Source: Erythrocercus mccallii
Taxonomy: Eukaryota; Chordata; Aves; Passeriformes; Dicruridae
Reading direction: 5' to 3'
DNA: 64,000 nt
Assembly: GCA_013397435.1 (NCBI GenBank)
Contig: VZRG01000357.1
Coordinates: forward strand, 325,793-389,792
Shown here: piece by piece, positions 1 through 12,465 of the stretch
Position numbering within the stretch: the first letter of the stretch is position 1
How the letters are laid out: every line of letters starts with the position of its first letter
Translations under genes and position numbers: made by a program
The notes under the pieces: model-generated
Seen by the model: only the letters and a program-made list of their open reading frames with translations
The model's database searches: none
What the model was told of the DNA's origin: nothing

Positions 1-293
1 GTTTAAGTGATGTGATGAAAGACGGGTTCACGAACCCTCTGTTATGTTAACAATTAGCAGTGCAGGACATGGATTTTGTTTAAGAAATGTGTACTGCTAA
101 TACTGGGCTCAACATATGAATAAACAAGAATGGCACTATGCACCAGAGTCAGGCTCTATTAATATCTGCTGTGTTATCTGTATTGCTTTATTTATCGTCC
201 CAAGATCTGCTGCAGTCAGGTCCTGTCTATCCAAGTGTCCACAGGCATGTATGGGCAGCCATCCATACTCTTGCCCAAATCGAGACACTGTGG

Positions 294-347
294 AGTTGAA
301 CTGGCTGATCTTTAAGGTCCTTTCAAACCCCAACCCTTCTGTGATTT
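294..347 (+). mobile_element. Possible very short CR1 tail
   Basis: GCTGATCTTTAAGGTCCTTT followed by CAACCCTTCTGTGATT resembles the last ~50 bp of a CR1 element. Nothing upstream of 294 looks like CR1. It may be a minimal insertion or the tail of an unrecognised CR1-mobilised element. Confidence 0.4.
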
Positions 348-660
348 GTGCTCTGGAGTGGCTTTTTGCTCCGAGTGAGGAAGAGCCACATGTCAATCCA
401 GTACTCATGTCTGACCTGTGCAGTTTGAGCCAAGTCCATGGGTTGGGCACTGACCTGGGACCACCCCAGAAGCTTGTTCTGCTACAGGCTAACCATGCAA
501 TGCCAGCCAAATCACTGTGCTCTCCTCTCACATTCTCTTGTAAGTTGTTAATCTTACTTACTGTGAGCTGGTCTCTTGCTGTTGGCCACAACAGTATCCT
601 GAGCATGGAGTTCTCACTGACAGTGAGGATAAACTCCTTGGAGCTGGACTTCAGAAGACT

Positions 661-755
661 CAGATGCCTTGGACAGCTTCGATCCTCTCACTTCCAGATG
701 CCTTGGAAAGCTGCTGCCTCTTTGCAGACATATCCTTGGACAGCTTGATCCTCAG
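661..755 (+). repeat. Degenerate tandem repeat, three units of 30-34 bp
   Basis: Units start at 661, 695 and 725. Each has CAGA....CCTTGGA.AGCT and a following GATCCTC or equivalent. The repeat contributes the C-terminal part of a 210-codon ORF that otherwise looks non-coding. Confidence 0.6.
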
Positions 756-1243
756 TCCTCCTCAGTTATAGCTTGTGAATTGACATAATTGCTCAAGACA
801 GGCCTGAGAATCATGAGAAGGCTCTGCCATTTATAAAGAACCAGCTTCCATCTTCTTATGCCTTATATACTCTCTTAAGCCTTTGAGCTTACACTTGGGA
901 ATGATGGAAAGGTTTATTACCTGAGTCAACAACAATCCTCTGGAATATTTGCTAAATGACCTAGCTCACCTAGCATTTCCAGGGGTTTTTCTATTTACCT
1001 GTATGGAGGACAATCTGTTATTTCCATGCTGCAAAACACATAGAGTGAGCCAAGCTTTGCTCCTGGAGGTTGGCAGTGTGACAGCTTGGCCCAGGAAAAG
1101 GCTGATGACCCTCAGTTCCCACCACAGGCAGGGGAAGTTGAAGGTATCCAGCAACCACAGGAAGCCCACAGATGGCAATGGGCACTATTTGGACCTCAGT
1201 GCAATGCCTGATTAGATAACAGCCCATCTCTAGGTAGAGCATA

Positions 1244-1282
1244 TTTCTCTCTTTCATTCTTTCTTTCTCTTTCTCTGTCTTA
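1244..1282 (+). repeat. CT-rich simple repeat
   Basis: An imperfect (TTTC)n polypyrimidine tract, TTTCTCTCTTTCATTCTTTC and onward. Confidence 0.8.
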
Positions 1283-1830
1283 ATAATGCATGTAGCTCTG
1301 ATTTATTTTTTATCAAGATTAACAATGGAACAATACCACTTCAAATATTAAAAAGGCAAAGAAATGTAGGTACTGAAAAGGAAGGAAAATACCTCAATTT
1401 CAAGCCTAAAGATTACTTTGGGTCCCAGAGGAAGCAGAAGCAATTTAGTGGCTGATACCCTTAGCAAGAAAAAAGGTTGTAAGATTAAGACCAACTGCTG
1501 TTTGGATAAGTGGTTGGTAATTGCACATATCAGCAATTATGTGCTGTCATATCATTTTTCTGCTACCTTACTCCTCTCTTGTGTCCCGTCAGGGTTTACT
1601 TGGAATGACCCTACATCTATGGTCCTCTTTGGATTCACCTTCTTAATGTCATACCACAGTGCCTTGCAAGTTCAAAGAAAAAAGAAGTCATTATTACAGG
1701 AGGTGCCTGGTGGAGGTGCTCCTCTTCACAGATGTAGCTAGAGGCTACTGCTGTAATAACCAGGCTTCCAGGGAGAGAAGGAAAGAAAGGCCTCCTGAAC
1801 CTGCAAAAACCCTTTGTCCTCCATCCTCAC

Positions 1831-1902
1831 AGTGGGAGAAGGGGGTGTGTGAGGGGAGAGTTTGGGTGGGGAGAGGTTTGGCTGGGGTGGGAGAGGGTTG
1901 TG
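1831..1902 (+). repeat. G-rich purine tract with G-quadruplex potential
   Basis: Seven or more runs of three to five G occur within about 70 bp (for example GGGGG at 1841, GGGG at 1853, 1868 and 1884). Loops are longer and less regular than in the intron 1 motif. Confidence 0.6.
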
Positions 1903-4154
1903 TGAGCATGGCTCGGATGCTGTCCCACGCCAGGGGGTGCAGCACTCGGCTCCAGGTGACACTGGAGGGGCTCGGGGGAGCTGGGTGCTCTGAGTCTTGC
2001 CTTGTCAGGGCGGTACAGGTTATACTGAATCCTCTTAAATGAAAAGAAGGAGCTTCTGTTTGATATATGTAGGCTGCTTATAACTGCTGCTCCATCTGGG
2101 GATGTTTTGGGGGGTAACAGAGGCTGGCCCTTGAGCTGAGCTCTGGGGCTCACTTCTGTAGCTTGCCAGAGGCTTTGCACCGCTCAGAAAAGCAAACACC
2201 ATCAGAAACACCTTTTTCCTCACAGAAGTAACTGATTCCCCAGTAAAGTGTCAAAAGATAACAAAGTCTGTTCCAGCTAAACTCATCTGTTCGTTGCCTG
2301 AGGGAAGCCTCCAGCTTATATGGCACCGGGTGTTCCCATGGAGCAGAAAATATTTAGCTCACTAATCAGACTCAGGCAGGAGGTGTAAGTGTGGCTGCCT
2401 GCAGTGTGCCTGCAGTAGGTCTGGAGAGGACAGGCACTAGCTGGCTTACCAGTGTGCCATACTGACCCACAGAGATGCCTCTGAAGTCAGTGGCTTTACA
2501 GGGATGTACAAGAGAGCAGGATTTTACACAGAGATCCCACCACACAAGCAGAGAGAGCCTTGTCTCTGCAAGGGCCACCAGGGGGGGAAGGCCTGGGAAG
2601 GACCAGCAAACCTTGGTGTCAGGCCAAACCTCAGCCAAATTCAGGAGTCTCAGCAGGGATAGTGAGGTGCTACCTCACAGCTCATGGAAGAGCAGATAAA
2701 AGATTCATCAGCACAGATGAAGATATGAGGGCTTGGGCTTAGACATCCTGTAGCTCCTGCCAAAAAATTGTGTGGAAGGTAGAAACGAATTTAAAAGGTT
2801 GAGTGGGGGCCAGCAAGTCAATAACTGAATAATCCCACTCAGATAGGAAACCAAAGCATAAACAAGAGTCTCCACGTACTGACAAGTTAGCACTGGTTGC
2901 ACTCTGGAATGGATCCTAAAATAACAGAGATTCCTGTAGACAGAATAAACACATCTCTCAGTTGTCATCCTGAGCAGAGGGTAATTGCCTAGATGTCTGA
3001 TTGACTCGCTGCTAGAACTAAATATGTACTTCTCTGACATGCTGTCACCTCCTTCACTGTACGCCTGAGATTTTTCAGTAAAGCACATCAGGAATCAAAG
3101 CAAATGTCCACAAGGAAAGATGCATCTCGACCTTGAACTTTAATCACTGGCAAAGAGCTGAAAATGTATTTAAAGAGAAGTGAAGTTACTGCATTCCTAA
3201 GAGTGACATTTAATCTCAAAATTCCCTGGGGGCTTGTGCACGTATGACCCCTCAAACCCCCAACAGAGGAACACAGAGCTGCAGCCCCTGTCTTTGGGCT
3301 GGGAGCTGGCACGTGGCTTCCTGAGCTCCCCAGGCACACCATAGCAGGGACCCCAGCTCCCCCTCTGATCCCCTTTCCTTTCCAGGGGGTTCCTTCTGGG
3401 TTTCCTTCAGCATGCCTCTTTCCAGTTTGTACTCCTGGAAGAGATGGAGGAGCAGAGTTCCTAAATTACTCCTCCTTCTAGTTTTAGCAGCTCTTTTACC
3501 CTGAACAAGAGTGTTTGATGCCTTTTCAAAATCATTTCAAGGCTCTTGGTTAGTGATTCCTATCCAGTGCTGAGCAGTCCTGTCCACCCTGCCCATGCGC
3601 TGCTGCCTTCCCACCTCAGAGCCAGTCTCTGTTTCAGTGCTGTTAAACTTTTATTTACAGAAATGTAAGAGAACCTATTCAAAAGCCTTAACATGGGAAT
3701 ATTGGTATGAATATTCCGTAGGCCCTGGAAGTTTGAGGGGGCTGGACAACTGTCTGCACAATGCTGATTTTCAGCAGTAAAGTGACCTGGCCAAATCCTA
3801 GGCTGGCCCAGCTCACGGGAAGGATGGCATGCTGGTTTAGAATTCAATTCATAATAGCTATAAAAAATACTATACTAAATGCAATGCAGTGTGAATTCAT
3901 GAAGGTTGTTGACTCGGTATTACACTCTAATATGTAAGAGACTTGCATTTTACTCCATAGTATGTGACAGGTTTGGTATTGAATTCAACCAAAATTAACC
4001 TGGCATATCATATGTGAAAGGAAAATACTTTAAAAACATGCTTTTAATGGTAACTCAAAAGAAAACCATCAGGTTCTAAGTCCTTGGTCTTTCTTATTTT
4101 GCAACTGGAGAAAAAAAATCAGATCATCAGAAGGCACAGACATTTGATGTGTGA

Positions 4155-4274
4155 TTGGATGGAGCCCTGAGCAACCCCATCTAGTGGGTGGCATCCCTGC
4201 CCATGGCAGGAGAATTGGAACCAGATTGTCTTTAAGGTCCCTTCCAACCCAAAATGTTCTGTGATTCTACGATT
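4155..4274 (+). mobile_element. CR1 LINE 3' terminus
   Basis: A 120-bp fragment with the standard CR1 end: GGATGGAGCCCTGAGCAACC, CATCTAGTGGGTGGCATCCC, TTTAAGGTCCCTTCCAACCC and a terminal CTGTGATTCTACGATT resembling the 8-bp CR1 tail repeat. It is strongly 5'-truncated. Confidence 0.9.
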
Positions 4275-7200
4275 AACAGCAAAAGGATAACTGTGGATGT
4301 GGGCTAACCTGCATCACTCATCAACTGCAATTGAGCAGCTGGTGTGGCTGGGCACAAAATAACTCCTCACCAAATGAGGAAGGCTGGGAGAACTTCCATG
4401 CAGGCTGCACTGGGACCAGGCAAAACGGCTACTGTGAAACCTGGGGAAGATCTGTGAGTGGCAGGTGGGAGGAGGAGGTCACAGCTCATCCCACTGCGGG
4501 TCTGCTGCGGTCCCTGCTGTGAAACTGCCTCCAGGAGAGCAGCCCAGCCCGGCACTACCACCAGGTGATGGAGCAGGAGGGGCTCTGAGAAGCTCTGCAA
4601 AGGAATCGTGGCATGGGTGGGTGGAAGGGCAGGTTCCCTTTTCTCCTCCCGTGAAAGGGACGCAGGAAGCAAAGGAGAGCTCAGGCACATGGGGAGGCAA
4701 TGGAAACCATGCACCTCAAACCTGAGTTGGTGGCCCAAGAACAAGACTATTTTCTCTATCTCTCTGCATTTGAGAATTCACCCTGGAGGGAACTGAATCC
4801 CAGGTCAGAGTGAGGTTGTGAGGGCGCTTTACAAACCTGTCCCCTCCCCTCGCCTCCAGCCCATGCAGGAAAAAGCATTTTCTAACAGAAACTTTGACAG
4901 AGCCATCACCTTGTGAACACTGCAAATATATATATAAAGCAACTTGTCTAATACATGTTCAAGATAAAAGTTTGAGATGTCAGAAAATTTTATCTGAGAA
5001 AAAACAGGCATTCATGCACAAGAGGATAACTTGAAACTATCTACCCATCTATTAAACTCCAAGCTTTAGGTAGATAGAGAAATCAAGGAGAAGCTAAAGC
5101 AGGCAGACACATGTAAAATGATTTCTGAAGGCAGAACAGGACATCTCTAGAAGTACTGCTAAACTGAGTTTGGGGGGGAAATTGGCAATTACCCAGCCCC
5201 TGCCTCCTGCATGGCCCCAGGAGTGAAGTGATGCACTCAGCTGAGAGAGGCAAACGCGTGCCCCAGGGGACTGGGATGGCAGGATGGCACACATCTCCAC
5301 TGCAGCCGGCTCTTCTTCTACCCTTAATGACCTACTCATCTTTCTGTTTTCTTTTAATTTAGCAATAGTACAACAACCCAGGGGGAGCTGGGTTAGGAAG
5401 GTGTGCAGAACAAGCAGGTAGAGTCCAGCCCAAGCAGAAGACAAGGTGCTCAGTTGGTGCTCCCTTAGTCTAATTTCATATCACCATGACAGGGAATGAG
5501 CCCAGTGATTTAAAATCAGTATAAATGAGTCCTAGCTTGGGCCTACCTTACAGCAAATTCCCTTTTCCTACAAAACAGTTTTTGTCATGAAGAACCTTCT
5601 CTCACAGAGACTGCCAGGCCAGAAGGCTTCCCCCATTCATTTACATATTAAAACTCAACAGATGATGAAAGAGAAGCAATTATTGGAGAAAGCAATAGTA
5701 GTTCTCTTAGTTAAGTTCATTTATTTTCTTTTTTCTCAGTAAAGTCTATGCTCAACAGTAGCCTGATTAGTCGTAATCAGCACATTAACTGAAAGTGATT
5801 TAACGCAGTCAAAAAGAATGAAAAAATGCAATGTGAAAGAAATGTGTGGCACTTCGTAAGCAGAGAGCCCCATCATTTCAGCTGGGCTGTGTCTGTCACT
5901 GTGTTAGAGGAGAGGTTTGTGCACAGAGCCAAGTACTGAGTAACACCTTGCGGCAGTGCTCAAGTGCAGGGTGCTGCTCCCCTGCCCTGGGCAGAGTTCA
6001 GCTCTGCTCCAGCAGCAAAGCTGTCTGTTCCAACTTCATGATTGCTAAGGGGATGATGGGTGCTCTCTTCCACCCAGACCCATCTGCACAGAAAATGGAT
6101 CCTGAAGATGATATTTTAAACTTTCATTTTCCCTTCAAGTGCCATTTGGATTGTTTTTTTCCCTCTCCCACATTGCTTCACATTAGCTATATTCAACTAC
6201 AGGGAGTATCAGAAAATATTACCTCAGCTTGAGAATAGGTTTGCTCTCAAGTGACACTTTCCAATACTTTTGATTTATACCCTTTTCCTGCATTGATCTG
6301 TTGGGAGATTTCGTCAGCTATATCTGACATAAACACTGTATTATTCTGTATTGCATTATACCCTAGAAATCCACTCAAATCCCTTTGCTCCTCAAATTAA
6401 AGCAATATGCATTACAGTGTCCTGATTTCCTTCTATTCTTGCATTTGCATTTTTGTATCATGCTCTAGATTACTCATGTATATTTTGGCATAAGCATCTC
6501 CCTGCTCATTTAAGAATATTGCCTTTAATCTTCATTATACCTTGAAGCACACAAAACCCTGGTCCCAAAGGACACATGGAGACTTTTAGTTCCCACAGTG
6601 GCTGAATTTCTGTGGAAGTTACTTAAAGCAAACACCGTGCTGTTCAGAAGCCCAAGCCTTGTTCCAGGGTGATCCCATGGACACCCAGAGTGTCCCTCTG
6701 GTCTCACTGCTCCCCACAGCACATGAGGTTTGTCTGCCACACTGCAGATCACCATGGCTTTGGAAAGGGACTTCTCCTCCTCCCACAGTGGTGCAGACTG
6801 CAACTCTGCAGCCAAAAGGTTTTAGTTGTGTGGCTGTGCTGGAGTGCTTGAACTCCTCAGTGGTTTAACCGTGCAGTTCACTTGCCTGCAAGCAGCTTTT
6901 GGTGGCAGAAATGGAGTAGAAACTGTAGGTTATACTTTTGCTGCAAGACATTGGGTGTGTTCACTGCATCATTCTTATTCATTTTAAGTACCTTCTGACC
7001 ATCAGAATAATCTATTACTGTATTTCTTACAAAATATAATTCTATCAGAGAACAGCTAATAGTATATCACATATTCTGGTAGGAATTTTTGATGGGTCTG
7101 CCTTACTTTCCAGATTTGTTCTGTGGTAGGACTCCAGGTAGGTCCAATGTTTGCCCCAGTCAGATGCTAATGATTATACTGGAAATGTATTCAGTCAGAG

Positions 7201-10200
7201 CCCTGAGTTCAGTAAAGCTACATGACTTATATGAAAGGTCAAGAAATTCCTTGAAAGAGGAGCTTCTGATTTTTCTGAGATAGGATATAGGCATGTTGGT
7301 TAAGAAATGCTCTGTTTGATAACGAGATATACTCTTTATTCCAGACTTTCCTGAGCTATTACATCCCTCAGAATGTGGACTGAAGCAAAGCTGGTATGAA
7401 AAGATGCCTATAATAGGGACAAGTAATTCTTTCCATAGGTGGGAGGGAAGACCCAGGTTTTACTCCAGGTAATACTGAGACCATCATATTCAGAGCAACC
7501 CCATCGTTCTCTTAATTTCAAACATCCAAGATATGATTTAAAGATGTGAGCACAACAGACTGCAGGCAATCAGAGCTAAGATGCACAGAGACAATGGGTG
7601 GGCTCCCAAGAAGTGTTTGAAAGCTGCAGTCCTTTACCAAAAGCAGTCCATTACCTTTATCAAGAAACCCACAGTGCCAATGAAGATTGATGTGCAAGCC
7701 ATGACCCATCCCAGTGAGCTCTGACATATGGGTCCAGTGTCAGCAAAAAATGGAATAGTGTTCATTGTACTTGGAAAGGAGGAGCCTTTGTATAAGGCAA
7801 AGCAGAAGTTGAAGGTAGTTTGACAAGAAAAGCACTGTCACCTGGAGTCATAGGGGAAATGTGTCTGCACCTTCCACATCAGCACAGGAAACTTCCTTCT
7901 CCTGTATTCTCTTGTACTTAGGCAATGCCCTTATGCAGAGCCACTGATCAGTCCAGCATTGCTACAGTAATGCAAAACTTTCCTTGGAGTACAGTCCAAC
8001 TTTCCTTGGAGTCCATGTCTGTGAGGACAGCATGTCCTGAAATCTCCCACAAAATTCCCCACCCTTGCCTGTTCACATTCAAGGGCAAAAGATGCTATTA
8101 CTGCTGAAAATTAAAAAAATTCTATCTCCAAACAGAAGAGACCAACCTCTGCTAATGTCCATGGGGCAAGGAACAAAAAGGACAGACAAATAGAAAAGGG
8201 CAACAAAAACAGTTACATTGTGCCTACAAGAGCAAGTAAAATACCATTGCATATTCATTAAGATTTGTTCAACAGTTCAGAAAATTCCCTCCAGTAATAT
8301 AATGGGTGATAATTCAATTTATTTATGTTTTTAAGGCATGAAGACCAGCTTTAATTTCCCTCAACTGTGCCTCTATTATTATTAATCTACTTATCTTCTA
8401 AAAAGATCGTCTAAACTACACTTCAATAGGGAATGTGATCTTTGGCCATGTAGGGCTTTGCAATTATCCAGTTCTGAATGAACTTGTTGTTGAAACATTT
8501 TTTAAGTCTAATGAAAACATTAGATCAATTCCTCGCAGTGATAGCTGTCATTAAATCAATAGTGTGTGTAAGTCCATTATACTGATATTTGACACGAACT
8601 GCCGAAGGTCTGCTAACAATGAAACCATACTGAAGTGTGTCCTCTGCTAGGCATATTTTATATGAGATAAAAATCTGTTAAGTCTACAGTAACTGAAACT
8701 TTTCTTCTTTAACTAAAATAAACAGAGATGTGAAATGTTGCTGTAACTCACACTAGGACCACCATGATCACACAGGTTTTGGAGCTGGTCCTTTTATCAC
8801 ACCTCTGTCACAGCTGTGCTCTCAAATCAGTCAGAAAAGCTTTTTTTTAATGATTGTTTATCTGTGTGGCTTACAAAGAACAGGCAGAGGTTTCATAATA
8901 AAGCTCTGATGGAGGACTTGGTCGTACCCCCTCCAAAAGCAACGGCACTGTCACCAACTTCAGTGAAAGCTGGACTGCTCCTCAAGTCCCTGGGAAATGG
9001 GCTTGAGGAAGAGTCTTCTGCCTGAGGATCTTCCCAAGGAGGAACAGCAGCTTTGCATCCCAGTGCCGCAGCTTGCAGGGGCAAGAAGCACAACCACACC
9101 CATTCCTCCGTGGAAAGGAGCAGTTTCATTGTATACGCCATTATATTGCAAATGGGAAAGATAACTGAAGGACCTCGGGTCTGTGGTTCAAAAATATTTT
9201 CCAGTGCCCTGCAAATTCCATTTCCCCACTCCCACCACATGTGCTTCAGCAACAGCCTCAATGCAATCCTGTGAGACTGTGATGTCTGTTGTAATATATT
9301 ATGGGACTTTTACCATGAGAGAAATATAAAACTTGAGAAAATGGCTAGCTGATGGAAATTAAGACTGCTCAGCCTGCCATTTCTTGAGATTTATAAACCT
9401 AACAATTTTTCCGTAGTAGGTGGTAACATTTGCTCACAGGCAAGGGAGCTGTGAGTACAGAAGTGTAATGGGAAATAACAGTCAATGGCAGCTACTGACA
9501 ACTTTCTGACTCAAAAGATCACTTTAAACTGAAAATCCAAAAGAATTAATTTTTAATATGTTAAACTTTTATTGTGAAGTGAGCAGAGGACCCATTGATT
9601 TTTGGAAATTTGGTCATTAGAAAACGTATTTTTTCACAAACAAATGCAATAATTGATAGGGAAAAAAATCCTAAAATAATCCCACATTTTATTTGCCGCA
9701 GACAATCCCAACCAGTGTCGAAGTGGAGCGAGCCCCAAGCAGAGACAGGTCCTGCCCTGCCCTGTGCGATGGCTCCCACTAATGGCAGCAAGGGAAAGCT
9801 CGGGCATTCCCAACAGAGCAGAGACAAAAAAACCTCTGCAAATCCTTCTTCAACCCATTTTTGGTGTTTGGTTTTAAATGTCTAAAAGTACAGTTACCAA
9901 CTAGATTTTCATAAATTTTTTCTATTGTCAGAATATGAGCATGACAGGAAATAATCTGAACATTAGTCTTCTTGGATGGGTTTTATCTCACCATCAGACA
10001 CCTGCACTGGAGACTTCTAGAGATAAAAGGGAGCAAGATCCAGGGTGTGATTCCAGTTCAAGGTCTGACCTATTTCAGGCATGGGATGAGTCATGAATTT
10101 GATTTTACTGCTAAATTCTATCTTGACTATACATGGAGTTGGGGCAACTGGTCCAGACACATGATGGAGATGGCCCCAGCGTGACTGCAAGGTGGTGTCA

Positions 10201-11526
10201 CACAGAAAACACGATCTTTGCTGTGCTCAGCCACTGAGGAAAACCATGGCTAAAATGAGAACCTTATGTAGGACTCCCTTCTAGGGAGCCCAAACTGTGG
10301 GATCACGGCCATGGGATGGAGGTCCTTGCTTATGGCCGGGGAGAGTTTCAACCCCCTTATCATGGGGTCTTGGGACTTGGGTCAAGTCTGTGCTCTACTT
10401 CTGTTACAAGGAGAGAAAGTCCAAAAAACTTGGGTGAGGACTGGTAACCATGGAAGGAGATGAACAAACATTTGTTTTACATTTCAGTTTTGAGCACAAC
10501 AGAGATTATCAAAACAGCTGAGTAATTTTCTGTTGATTGCAGAGATATCTTCTTGTAATCAGATGCAGAAACCTGGTGCAGACTGTCCTTGGGTTCCACT
10601 TCTAAATCTCAGATACATTTTTATAGAGTCTCTGACTCAAGGAATAAACATGAGAGGATTACAGTAAATCAGATAAGTATGTCTTTATTTAACTGTAACA
10701 TCAAAAATTAAGCTTGCAGTATGTTCTTGAGAGATAGAGTCTTCAATCTAATTCAAATCTTTTTCGAAAGATTTTTTTTCTTTTTAATTAAATCATGTTG
10801 ATTTTATTTGACATTTGATTTCAAGCAAGCCGCCAAAATTTCTCCTTTACTGTCTACCTCAAATCTGTGTAACATGTCACAGTCAAAAGGCCACCCCCAC
10901 TTCTCCTGAATATTGCTGCATTTTAGGTTCTCTGTGGGTGACACAGATCAGCCCAGGTACGGATCAGCCCCTGGAACATTGCCCACTGAGAAGCAGGATT
11001 TCTGTCCTGTGCAGGTAGCACAGTCTGCATTTGGCACATGCATGTGCAGTGAAAGGGAAGCTGCTGGCACAGGATGGGCTGTCCTCGTGCCAAAGAACAA
11101 GTTATGCTGGAATCAGAAACAAAGCAAATACCCTGCAAATACCCAAGAAGATACTTTGAATAGCTTGTCCCCCTGTACTGGACCACAGTGGGACCAGACC
11201 AGCACCCAACAGGTATGACCCATAGCAGGAGGCTGAAGAAAAGTAACATTGTTCCTTTTCAGCAGCCTGTCCAAATCCTATGTGTTTTCTATTTCAGCTC
11301 CATGGATGAAAGCCTTGGGGCTTACTTGGGGTCATTCCTCTGGTCTGGACCCAGTCACATACCTGCCGTGGTGGCACAGTGGTGGAGGGAGGAAGGGCAA
11401 AGCTATCACTCGTGATGGCAGTGCTCCTTGCAGGACCACAGTGGTGGCCTGTGAGAACCTTCTCACGTTCAAATCCACACATGTAACCGCAGAACCCAAA
11501 AAGGAAGCTACTGAGATACTGCACTA
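4275..11526. other. Intergenic, no gene recognised; one candidate regulatory block
   Basis: This stretch holds no repeat family I recognise and no coding signal. About 8,230-8,640 is AT-rich, low in simple repeats and dense in homeodomain-type cores. It includes a combined PBX-like/MEIS-like arrangement on the minus strand at 8545-8558. Conservation could not be tested. Confidence 0.65.
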
Positions 11527-12465
11527 GCAGCAAAAGGAAGATTAGAGAAAATGTGGGCTGCTGATGAATCAGTTGGGTGTCCTGGTAAGGGAAGACATGG
11601 AGAAGGTGGAATTACTGAATGCCTTCTTTGCCTCAGCCTTTACTGCTGATGTCAGCTCTCAGGAGTCCCAGACCTCGAGGTAAGAGAAGAAGTCAGGAGA
11701 AAAGGAGACCTCCCTTGGTCATAGAGGATTCGATTAGAGTTCAGCTATGCACACCTCACACCCATATATCCATGGCCCTGATGCACACAGCTGTTGAGGG
11801 AGCTGGCAGATGTTGTTGCTAAGCCACTCTCCACCATCTTTGAAAAGTCATAGAGAATGGGAGAGGTGCCCAACAACTGGAGGAAAGCAATATTACTCCC
11901 AACTTTAAAAAAGGGAGGACCCAGTACTTTAAAGCAGGAACACCCAGGAAATTACTGGCCAGTCAGCCACACCTCCAACCCAGTAAAGGTGTGGGAACAG
12001 GTCATTTTGGAGGTCATCACCAAGCATGTAGAAGAATAGAAGGTCACCAGGAGTAGTCAGCATGGATTCACTATGGGGAAAAATTATGTGGGAGCTCAGT
12101 CAGTTTAGTCTGCAGAAGACAAGACTGAGAGGGGATCTCATTATTGCATATAAATATCTCCAAGGCAGGTGTCAAGAGGATGGTGCTGGACTCTTTTCAG
12201 TGGTGCCCAGCAACAGGGCCAGAAGCAATGGCCATCAACTAAAACACAGGATGTTCCACCTTAGCATGAAGAACTTCTTAACACTGAGGGAGGCAGAGCA
12301 CTGGAACAGCTGCCCAGGATGGTCATGGAGTCTCCCTCTCTGGAGACATTCCAAACCTACCAGGACACATTCCTGTGTAACCTGTTCCAGGTGACCCTGC
12401 CTTGGCAGGGAGGTTGGACTGGATGACCTCCCTTCCAACCCAAACAATTCTGTGTTTCTGCCATA
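11527..12465 (+). mobile_element. CR1 LINE with ORF2 segment and internal deletion
   Basis: The left part (to about 12,087) is the ORF2 reverse-transcriptase region. Frames carry GEVPNNWRKAILLPTLKKGG and HPGNYWPVSHTSNPVKVWEQ, which correspond to the CR1 motifs around VPEDWRKA and DPGNYRPVSLTS. The reading frame is broken and stops occur. At about 12,087-12,105 the sequence jumps to the 3' region (CTGAGAGGGGATCTCATTAT, then GGTTGGACTGGATGACCTCC) and ends near a CR1 terminus. Around 1 kb of ORF2 is missing at the junction, so the copy is inactive. Confidence 0.92.

Larger units (their letters stand above)
1..4154. other. Intergenic, no gene recognised
   Basis: Mixed-composition sequence. It contains the possible CR1 tail near 300, the degenerate tandem repeat near 700, a CT tract near 1.25 kb and a G-rich tract near 1.85 kb. 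The overlapping ORFs on both strands have no recognisable domain. No RNA gene was seen. Confidence 0.7.

Noticed and set aside
116..748. 210-codon ORF at the left end
   Set aside because: It has an antisense ORF of similar length, contains a CR1-like tail and a degenerate tandem repeat, and shows no recognisable domain.
11857..12039. Open frame with clear reverse-transcriptase similarity
   Set aside because: It is a remnant of CR1 ORF2, not a host gene; the element is deleted and its frame is broken.
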